Shown piece by piece: positions 1-4,658 of a stretch of 5,491 nt of DNA. Every line of letters begins with the position of its first letter. Position 1 is the first letter of the stretch. The stretch spans positions 1 to 5,491 of the forward strand of contig JAJDEE010000507.1 of assembly GCA_029259975.1 (NCBI GenBank), in the 5' to 3' direction. The notes beneath the pieces are model-generated. The model was not told where the DNA came from, did not search any database, and saw only the letters and a program-made list of their open reading frames with translations. Source of the DNA: Planctomycetota bacterium. Lineage in GTDB: Bacteria; Planctomycetota; Planctomycetia; Pirellulales; Lacipirellulaceae. The translations under genes and the position numbers were made by a program.

Positions 1-12
1 ACGTGTCTGCAC

Positions 13-42
13 CGGGCGCGGCGCCCGAGCCTTCGCAAGCTC
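13..42 (-). terminator. Tandem GC-rich hairpins, possible terminator of the 107-aa gene
   Basis: Two adjacent inverted repeats lie about 50 to 80 bases downstream of the stop codon of the gene ending at 91. Read on the plus strand, one is CGGGCG, loop CGG, CGCCCG (13-27). The other is GAGC/GCTC with an inner TT/AA pair and a one-base bulge (27-42). There is no T tract after them on the minus strand, so this is not a textbook intrinsic terminator. It could be a mRNA 3' stabiliser or a chance GC-rich palindrome. The rest of 1-90 shows no gene I can support. Confidence 0.3.
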
Positions 43-90
43 CGCGTTATCGATAGGAAAATGTTGGTGCCGCAAGGCCCAGCTACTTTT

Positions 91-414
91 CTACCACCCC
101 ATCACCATATTCGACTCGACAATTTTACGCGCCTGTTCCAGATCGACGCCCTTTTCTTGCATGTAGAGCCGAATGGCGTGAACTTTGTCGCCTTCAGCTT
201 TGGAGAGACAATCGCGGGCCGTGGTGCAAAGGTCGGCTGTTCCAGCGATGCCTAGCGCGCTTTTGGAAATGACCCAGGTATCTCGGGGACGCTTAGTCAT
301 ACGGATGACGGTATCGTTGGGGTAGGTTTCGGTAACGACAGCAGATGCTTCGTCGTTGTCGCTCGCCCAAGTAATGATGATGTGACTGTCCGTTTCCACT
401 TCGAACAATGGCAT
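91..414 (-). CDS. Small two-part protein with ribosomal L7/L12 C-terminal-like motif
   Basis: This is a 107-residue soluble protein of unknown function with no signal peptide or membrane helix. Residues 1-58 form a compact segment with alternating beta-like strands (FEVETDSHIIITWA, then TVIRMTKRPRDTWVISKSAL). Residues 76-100 (GDKVHAIRLYMQEKGVDLEQ onward to ARKIVES) follow the spacing of the KIxVIKxVRxxTGLGLKEAKxLVE helix-turn-helix of the ribosomal L7/L12 C-terminal domain, including the Gly before the second helix and the Ala-Arg/Lys-x-x-Val-Glu end. That domain binds translation factors in the ribosome, but the same fold is reused in small non-ribosomal proteins. This one lacks the L7/L12 N-terminal dimerisation domain and hinge, so it is not rplL. 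The start is firm: AAAGGAG lies 6 bases before the ATG. The gene probably has its own promoter (candidate at 516-544). Coding is likely; function is unknown. Confidence 0.8.
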   Translation of the reverse strand: MPLFEVETDSHIIITWASDNDEASAVVTETYPNDTVIRMTKRPRDTWVISKSALGIAGTADLCTTARDCLSKAEGDKVHAIRLYMQEKGVDLEQARKIVESNMVMGW

Positions 415-420
415 AACGAT

Positions 421-427
421 CTCCTTT
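421..427 (-). promoter_or_regulatory. Strong Shine-Dalgarno site of the 107-aa gene
   Basis: AAAGGAG on the minus strand is separated by six bases (ATCGTT) from the ATG at 414. It fixes the start of that gene. It is the only near-consensus ribosome binding site in the window, which suggests this small protein is made at a higher level than its neighbours. Confidence 0.8.
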
Positions 428-447
428 CAAATTGACGCTCAGAAACA

Positions 448-468
448 CTAGCCAAAAAGACTGGCTAG
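448..468. repeat. Inverted repeat in the leader of the 107-aa gene
   Basis: CTAGCCA (448-454) and TGGCTAG (462-468) form a perfect 7-base inverted repeat around a 7-base spacer. It sits 34 to 54 bases upstream of the ATG at 414. If the candidate promoter at 516-544 is right, the repeat lies in the 5' untranslated leader and could fold as an RNA hairpin. It could equally be a DNA operator. It does not pair with the Shine-Dalgarno, so no riboswitch claim is made. Confidence 0.4.
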
Positions 469-515
469 CAGGTGGGCAAATCTTGTCAGATGCCAAGGTC
501 CGTCCACCTCCACCA

Positions 516-544
516 ATGTAATTTATAAGCACAATGGACGTCAA
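516..544 (-). promoter_or_regulatory. Candidate sigma70-type promoter for the 107-aa gene
   Basis: On the minus strand TTGACG (544-539) matches the -35 consensus at five of six positions. It is followed after 17 bases by TTACAT (521-516), a poor -10 match. A TATAAA also occurs within the spacer but is too close to the -35. The predicted leader is about 95 to 100 bases and contains the 448-468 inverted repeat. The -35 element is the main evidence; the -10 is weak. Confidence 0.35.
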
Positions 545-549
545 CTTGA

Positions 550-587
550 GCCGCAAAAGAGGGCTGTTTTGCGGCAGTAGGCCTACT
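550..587. repeat. Nine-base hairpin abutting a perfect 12-base palindrome
   Basis: GCCGCAAAA (550-558) pairs perfectly with TTTTGCGGC (567-575) around an 8-base loop. Immediately next to it, AGTAGGCCTACT (576-587) is a perfect 12-base palindrome. The pair lies 48 bases downstream of the GGDEF gene's stop and just upstream of the candidate promoter of the 107-aa gene. The hairpin may end transcription of the GGDEF gene, but its minus-strand 3' flank has no T tract, so Rho-independent termination is doubtful. The palindrome has the size and symmetry of an operator for a dimeric regulator. Confidence 0.5.
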
Positions 588-634
588 ATTGAGCGGCCTG
601 AGAGAGACCCTACGCTGGCTTACCTGTGCGAGAA

Positions 635-1606
635 TCAGCTTTTTAGCACCGGCTCAGCATTAGTTGGAACTTCCTGTTTGGTCTGTTGAGTGGCATTTTT
701 GTCAGCCAGCTTGGCCTGCCGGTCGAACTCGTGCTCGCGAAGCGTCTTGCCATTGTGTTGAAACAGGCAGTTGTAGCCATTAGCACGGGCGCTGTAGAGC
801 GCGGAATCAGCACGCGAGAGTAGTTTGTCTGCATTGTCTTCGGCCTGCACTTCGACAATGCCGCCAGCGACAACGCACTTGTGCAAAGTGGCGGCCTGGC
901 CTAGCAATCGCTCGCTAAAGATCACACCTCCTGCCAAGCTTGTTTGCGGCATCAAAACAACCAACTCTTCGTTGCTGTAACGAGCCACCACGTCGGTATC
1001 GCGTGCGCAGCTCTCAAGCAGTTCGACAAATGTGTGGAGTTGCTCATGCAATTCTGCTGCATTTGTACAACAATCGAGGCTAAAGAGCGCCAACGAAAAG
1101 CGACTTGCGTTTTGCTGATGAAGCGTGAGTAAAACTTCGAGTTGCTCATCCATTGCCTTTCGGTTATGGAGACCCGTTTCGGGATCGTTTCGAGACCCGG
1201 CGAAATTCATTAACTGCAACGACTGTTTACGGAGTTGGTCGTAGGCAAGCGACAGGTCGGTGGCTAGCCTCATCGTTGGCACAAGCAGCGACTCGGCTAC
1301 GGAACTCAATGTCAGCCAGCCATCGTCGGTGTCTTGGGTTTGCAGATTGGTGACGCGTGCTTTGAACTCCGAAATACTTGCCTGGTGCGAAGCGACGTCC
1401 TGTCGAATTCGCCCGGCGATTTGTTGCAGCTCTTTGGCCACCTGTGAGGCATGCGTTAATTCTTGATTCAGCTGCTGGTCATTTAGCTGACAGGGCAACT
1501 GACTCGAGCGTCGTCCAAACAGGTAGCCTATAACAGCTACAGCCGCTAGTGCGACCGTATCAGTCAAGCATCCTTGCAGGCTATCAATCGTGGCAAAGAG
1601 TGTCAT
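635..1606 (-). CDS. Membrane-anchored degenerate GGDEF-domain protein with intact I-site
   Basis: This is a 323-residue protein. A single N-terminal membrane helix lies at about residues 15-31 (DTVALAAVAVIGYLFGRR). It is followed by a Gln-rich probable coiled coil (about 41-91), a helical linker, a GGDEF-type domain (about 140-285) and a polar tail. Family landmarks are clear: DPETGLHNRKAMDEQL matches the DxLTGLxNRRxFxxxL entry motif, and LLSRADSALYSARANGYN matches the RADxALYxAKxxGRN exit motif. The signature loop is SNEEL (211-215) in place of GGDEF/GGEEF. The metal-site motif DxDxFK is reduced to a single Asp (DCCTNA), so diguanylate cyclase activity is unlikely. RDTD (202-205) sits exactly five residues before the signature, where the RxxD inhibitory site that binds c-di-GMP normally lies. 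A receptor or scaffold role is therefore inferred. I chose the ATG at 1606, with AAGGA about 11 bases upstream; a TTG seven codons earlier (1627) would place that purine tract inside the coding region. It probably shares a transcript with the small membrane protein 65 bases upstream. Confidence 0.88.
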   Translation of the reverse strand: MTLFATIDSLQGCLTDTVALAAVAVIGYLFGRRSSQLPCQLNDQQLNQELTHASQVAKELQQIAGRIRQDVASHQASISEFKARVTNLQTQDTDDGWLTLSSVAESLLVPTMRLATDLSLAYDQLRKQSLQLMNFAGSRNDPETGLHNRKAMDEQLEVLLTLHQQNASRFSLALFSLDCCTNAAELHEQLHTFVELLESCARDTDVVARYSNEELVVLMPQTSLAGGVIFSERLLGQAATLHKCVVAGGIVEVQAEDNADKLLSRADSALYSARANGYNCLFQHNGKTLREHEFDRQAKLADKNATQQTKQEVPTNAEPVLKS

Positions 1607-1643
1607 GCTGGGATAATTCCTTTCCAATCAGGCCAATGCCCTT

Positions 1644-1670
1644 GTCGCAGCCTACGGCTGTCTGAGCGAC
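1644..1670. repeat. Intercistronic hairpin before the GGDEF gene
   Basis: CAGCC (1648-1652), loop TAC, GGCTG (1656-1660) forms a 5-bp stem. It is enclosed by GTCG (1644-1647) and CGAC (1667-1670) with an unpaired stretch on one side. It lies between the 54-aa gene and the GGDEF gene. No T tract follows on the minus strand, so read-through into the GGDEF gene is expected. It may tune the relative expression of the two genes, or be incidental. Confidence 0.3.
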
Positions 1671-1671
1671 G

Positions 1672-1836
1672 CTAGATGTTCCCGCGACCGCTAAAGCCTC
1701 TCATGCAGAGAAAGCCCAGCCCTGCGACCACGGCGAGAAGAGCAATCCACTCTTGCTGATTCAGTCGATTGAACCAGATCCAAGTTTCATGAGGCACGGA
1801 GTGCATCCTATCGGTAGCTTGGTCGAGGAAGCCCAT
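1672..1836 (-). CDS. 54-residue single-pass membrane protein
   Basis: This short reading frame runs from ATG at 1836 to TAG at 1672. It encodes 54 residues beginning MGFLDQATDRMHSVPHETW. An aromatic amphipathic segment (WIWFNRLNQQEW, about 19-30) leads into a hydrophobic helix (IALLAVVAGLGFLCM, about 31-45) and a short basic tail (RGFSGRGNI). The pattern of Trp-rich interface, 15-17 residue hydrophobic core and Arg-flanked end is typical of a small inner-membrane protein, with the basic C-terminus probably cytoplasmic. The start is the only ATG after the upstream in-frame stop near 1938 that gives a full-length product; only a weak AGGG lies 8 bases before it. It precedes the membrane-anchored GGDEF gene by 65 bases on the same strand, so a shared transcript and a functional link are plausible. 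No family is recognised. It could be a chance frame, but the hydrophobic pattern and the otherwise empty intergenic gap argue for a gene. Confidence 0.62.
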   Translation of the reverse strand: MGFLDQATDRMHSVPHETWIWFNRLNQQEWIALLAVVAGLGFLCMRGFSGRGNI

Positions 1837-2032
1837 GATGATGGCCCTGGTTTCGTTTGACTTGGTGAAGCTTTGCGATGTGAATAAGCGCGAACTACTA
1901 CAACGATAGGTCAGAAAGTAGGCGAATGCAGGTTGGAATCATTCGAGATGTTCTTCTCTAGACAGAAGTTGGCCTACAAACCGGAGGATGATTGCAGTCG
2001 TTAAAATCCGCTCATACACTCGGCAGGCCCTA

Positions 2033-3154
2033 CTATTCGCTGAGGTTGACATCCCCCAGCAGGTCTTCCAGCTTGGCACCGTAGAGTCCGCCTTGCTTGC
2101 TCCGACGTTGATAACTCACGCGACAAATATGTTTTGGTTTCACCCAAGTCGCCCCACTGATCGACACACGAACAAATGGCTTTCGCGTTTGACTCGCCAG
2201 CAACTTTGTGGTGAGGTCTTGCAGGTCTTCTTCGGGGAGACCTGTGACACGAACATTGCCAGCGTAACGTAATTTAGAGTAGTGCTCGGCTGCGAGCAGC
2301 AAGGTTTGAATCTTGCCGGTTTGATTCGCCATGTAGCCGATGATGATGCAATCTTCTTTCTGACGTATTTTCTTCGCGGCTGGTTTCTTCTTCTTTCCCT
2401 CCTCATCAAGCTCTGCATTGCCGGCAAAGTCACTGACGGCTTCTTCTAGGTTTTTGTCGTCATCCTCGGCAGTGCCCTGGGCTTGGTCCATGATTGCGCC
2501 CATCAGATTTGTCTTTGCCCTCTCTTTCACATTCCAGTCGAGCAAATGCTCGTAGGGAATTGCCCCAATCACCAACAACGACATCGCCACAGCAGTCAAG
2601 CCGCTGAGGCCGACATAGCAGACCCAACCTCGGTCGGGCATGCCACGCAAGATGACCGACCACGACTTGATCGGTCGTAGCAGGAAGTCCAGCATATTTG
2701 TATCGGCCTCGTTGCGCATCACCTGGAGAAAGCAGTACGTATGACATACGCCAAAAGCCACAAATCCAACAAACAGTTGCGTCAGCGACCACAACGTGCG
2801 AAGCCCTCCGCCATCCAAAGTCAGCAGTCGCGCCGCTAAACTCTCGACGACTACAGCGAACATGCAACTCGCAAGAATCCAGGCCCATTGAGGCAGTTTC
2901 GCCGAAGGGGCTGGTCCCGCGTCGGCCTCGGTGGCCAGCTTAGGATCGATGGCAACTTCCCAGCTCCGATCGATTTCGACATACGCTCCAATGCTTTCGT
3001 ACCAACCGCATTGTGGGCAGGCTAACGAGCCGTTCGACGAAAAAGGAGCGCCACATTTATCGCAGCAGGGGCCTCCGAATTCTGAGCCTTCCTCTAGCGA
3101 AGCAGGCAGCAATGTCGAAGCAGAATCGCCTGAAGGTAGTCCGTCGAAGTCCAT
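2033..3154 (-). CDS. Zinc-ribbon membrane protein with C-terminal DNA-ligase-like OB domain
   Basis: This is a 373-residue protein with three parts. Part one is a soluble N-terminus with a zinc ribbon, CDKC (31-34) and CPQC (46-49) with the flanking Gly typical of CxxCG knuckles. Part two is three predicted membrane helices at about 89-111, 121-145 and 177-199. Part three is a charged linker (224-266, acidic EDDDKNLEE then GKKKKPAAKK) leading to a domain at about 268-366. That last domain follows the C-terminal OB fold of ATP-dependent DNA ligases of the LigD type: CIIIGYMANQTGK for VIGGYTxxxGx, LRYAGNV for LRYAGKV, an LxxLxxxL helix and KPF, then ATWVKPKHICRVSY for xxWVxPxLVAEVxF. There is no adenylation domain or KxDG lysine, and the terminal GLREDK motif is replaced by GAKLEDL, so ligase activity is excluded. 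Role unknown; nucleic-acid or protein binding at the membrane is one possibility. I preferred the ATG at 3154. A GTG at 3202 would add 16 unremarkable residues; neither has a clear Shine-Dalgarno. Confidence 0.85.
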   Translation of the reverse strand: MDFDGLPSGDSASTLLPASLEEGSEFGGPCCDKCGAPFSSNGSLACPQCGWYESIGAYVEIDRSWEVAIDPKLATEADAGPAPSAKLPQWAWILASCMFAVVVESLAARLLTLDGGGLRTLWSLTQLFVGFVAFGVCHTYCFLQVMRNEADTNMLDFLLRPIKSWSVILRGMPDRGWVCYVGLSGLTAVAMSLLVIGAIPYEHLLDWNVKERAKTNLMGAIMDQAQGTAEDDDKNLEEAVSDFAGNAELDEEGKKKKPAAKKIRQKEDCIIIGYMANQTGKIQTLLLAAEHYSKLRYAGNVRVTGLPEEDLQDLTTKLLASQTRKPFVRVSISGATWVKPKHICRVSYQRRSKQGGLYGAKLEDLLGDVNLSE

Positions 3155-3261
3155 AGTCGTATAATTCGCATGAGTTTGTGAGGGTAAAGCAATGGCTTGC
3201 ACCCGAAAGAGTAGATCGCTAGACGGAGCCGAGTGCGAGAAATCACACGCCCAAACTCACC

Positions 3262-3294
3262 CAAGAAAAGGCCGCCTGTGACGGTCGCAAGGCG
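3262..3294 (-). terminator. Probable intrinsic terminator of the LarA-like gene
   Basis: About 48 bases after the stop codon at 3342, the minus strand forms a stem from CGCC/GGCG plus an inner 5-pair stem with one bulged base and a 3-base loop (3273-3294). It is followed by GCCTTTTCTT. The stem with a trailing T-rich run fits Rho-independent termination, though the T run is interrupted by a C. It separates the LarA-like transcript from the zinc-ribbon gene, implying that the latter has its own promoter in 3155-3260. Confidence 0.5.
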
Positions 3295-3341
3295 AGACGC
3301 GATTATGATGTCGGCGAGCTATGCTTCGCTGCCCTCGGGCG

Positions 3342-4613
3342 TTAGTCGTTCATGCGAGACGGATGTGCCCACAACCCGAGCGCAGGGTTGCTGACAAAAA
3401 AGATTTCTTCGCCATCGACCGTTTGCAGCCCGTCTCGTAGTTTGCTGATGTCGTATTTAGCGGAGAGTTCGGCAAGGTTGCCGTATTGATAGCCGACCCC
3501 TTCGATTTCTTCTCGCGAGAGTTTGCCAGGGCAGTAGGTGATCGAAAAGCGGCCCTCCGACGAGCCATGAATCAAATGCGCAGCCGCCGAAAGATTACCG
3601 CGCAGGTCTTCATTCTGTTCGACTGCCGCCAAAACCTCCGGCGTGGTGCGGTAGCCGTACTTGCGAATCAGCACGTCGATCTGCGGATCTTCGCCAAACG
3701 TACCGACTTCAGGTCCAAGGACAATCAGCTCGCCACCGTCGGCAATTGCCATACGTGTCCGATAGATCGATTTGTTGCCGAGCCACGTGCTGCGGAACTC
3801 TTCGGGATCGAGATAGACGACCACTTTCTGGAGTGGTTCGGCGACCCTCTGGAAATTGACTTCGAGCGATAGCTCGCAAGCCCGCTCAAAACACTCGACA
3901 TCGTCGCCAATGAACAACCCACGCATAACCAATTCGCCCGTGTCGTTCGGGCCGATTACGGTCTGCACATAAAGCAGCGGCAAATTCTGACAAAAATTAT
4001 CTTGGGCGTAGTTGAGAATTTTGCGTAGCGGTGTATTTGCACGGCCCATCATGCGTTCCATGCCGTAGACGGCGCCGATGAAGTGGCTTTCGTTGATACC
4101 GCGCACGCCGCCTGTACCAACGAACAAATTTTTGTTGTAATTTGCCATACCGATCACTTCGTGTGGCACAACCTGCCCGATCGACAAGACCAAGTCGTGC
4201 TCGCCTTTCCAAATGAGCTTGTTCATTTGGCATGGCCACGGTTCGCGATAAATGCCCTCGGTCACTTCTGTCACAAAGTCGGCTGGCACCGTGCCGATCG
4301 TCTCGACATCGTTCCGCCAATCGTGGTAGCGAAACAGCTTGTCGGGCACGCCTGGAAACATTTTTTCTTTTTGCCAGCCAGGCATTTCGAAATGCGTGCC
4401 CAGCGCAGGCATCACATCAACGAGTCGCTCACCATAATATTTGTGTGCCAAACAAGTAAGCTGCCCTGCCCTGCTATGAAATCGCGTAAAGTCGGGCGGA
4501 ACTGCGATGACGCGCTCGCGCTGCCCCAGTTTTTCTAACACGCCGTACAGCGCATCACGCATTTCGGTGTCAGTCAGTTCAGTGGTCGAGCTTCCGGCAG
4601 AACAATAGAGCAT
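3342..4613 (-). CDS. LarA-family nickel-pincer 2-hydroxyacid racemase/epimerase
   Basis: This is a 423-residue cytoplasmic enzyme, full length for the lactate racemase family (DUF2088/LarA, about 420-430 residues). Known members invert the C2 hydroxyl of hydroxy acids such as lactate, malate or sugar acids through a hydride transfer on a nickel-pincer nucleotide (NPN) cofactor. The landmarks are present in order: DFTR (Asp41, Arg44) for the substrate-binding DxTR; ALGTH (His74); VVPHEVIGMANYNKNLFVG with His151 and Lys161; His177 in NESHF; and Lys281 in GNKSIYRT before ADGGELIVLGPE. The His151-Lys161-His177 spacing (10 and 16) equals that of His174, Lys184 and His200 in Lactobacillus plantarum LarA, where Lys184 carries NPN and His200 binds nickel, so a working cofactor site is expected. 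Substrate cannot be read from the sequence. LarB/C/E cofactor-synthesis genes are not in the window. The Gfo/Idh-like gene ends 45 bases upstream, hinting at a shared sugar-acid pathway. There is no Shine-Dalgarno close to the ATG at 4613. Confidence 0.9.
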   Translation of the reverse strand: MLYCSAGSSTTELTDTEMRDALYGVLEKLGQRERVIAVPPDFTRFHSRAGQLTCLAHKYYGERLVDVMPALGTHFEMPGWQKEKMFPGVPDKLFRYHDWRNDVETIGTVPADFVTEVTEGIYREPWPCQMNKLIWKGEHDLVLSIGQVVPHEVIGMANYNKNLFVGTGGVRGINESHFIGAVYGMERMMGRANTPLRKILNYAQDNFCQNLPLLYVQTVIGPNDTGELVMRGLFIGDDVECFERACELSLEVNFQRVAEPLQKVVVYLDPEEFRSTWLGNKSIYRTRMAIADGGELIVLGPEVGTFGEDPQIDVLIRKYGYRTTPEVLAAVEQNEDLRGNLSAAAHLIHGSSEGRFSITYCPGKLSREEIEGVGYQYGNLAELSAKYDISKLRDGLQTVDGEEIFFVSNPALGLWAHPSRMND

Positions 4614-4646
4614 TTTTGTTCACAAAAAAATTAAAGGTCTTTCCTT
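4613..4646 (-). promoter_or_regulatory. AT-rich leader with inverted repeats before the LarA-like gene
   Basis: The 45-base gap between the two metabolic genes contains TTTTTG (4613-4618), loop TTCA, CAAAAA (4623-4628) touching the start codon. It also contains a small AAGG/CCTT hairpin (4634-4646) followed on the minus strand by TTTAATTTTTTT. The second element could act as a weak terminator or attenuator after the oxidoreductase gene. The first could affect translation starts, as no Shine-Dalgarno is in range. Both stems are weak, so this is a description more than a claim of function. Confidence 0.3.
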
Positions 4647-4658
4647 GCAGTTCAAAAT

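Noticed and set aside
293..556. 87-codon minus-strand frame covering the gap upstream of the 107-aa gene
   Set aside because: It overlaps the start of the 107-aa gene in another frame. Its product has no recognisable pattern, and it would run through the inverted repeats and the candidate promoter.
583..591. Nine-base repeat CCTACTATT shared with 2028-2036
   Set aside because: It is short, and the second copy overlaps the stop codon of a gene. A chance match is likely at this length.
1990..2032. Terminator after the zinc-ribbon/OB gene (CCG...CGG followed by ATTTTAAC on the minus strand)
   Set aside because: The stem is only three base pairs with a ten-base loop, which is not stable enough to support a terminator call.
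1988..2272. 94-codon plus-strand frame with GGAGG near its ATG
   Set aside because: The GGAGG is only about one base from the ATG, too close to serve as a ribosome site. Most of the frame lies antisense to the well-supported OB-domain coding region.
3161..3190. Possible leaderless promoter (TTTACC, 18 bases, TTATAC) just before the ATG at 3154
   Set aside because: Both boxes are weak matches and the spacing to the ATG would leave almost no leader. The evidence is too thin to list as a feature.
3155..3202. GTG start adding 16 residues to the zinc-ribbon protein
   Set aside because: There is no Shine-Dalgarno before the GTG and the extra residues show no motif. The ATG at 3154 is preferred, though it also lacks a clear ribosome site, so the choice is not certain.
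4083..4538. 151-codon plus-strand frame inside the LarA-like gene
   Set aside because: It is fully antisense to a gene whose family motifs and length are complete. The translation shows no domain-like pattern.
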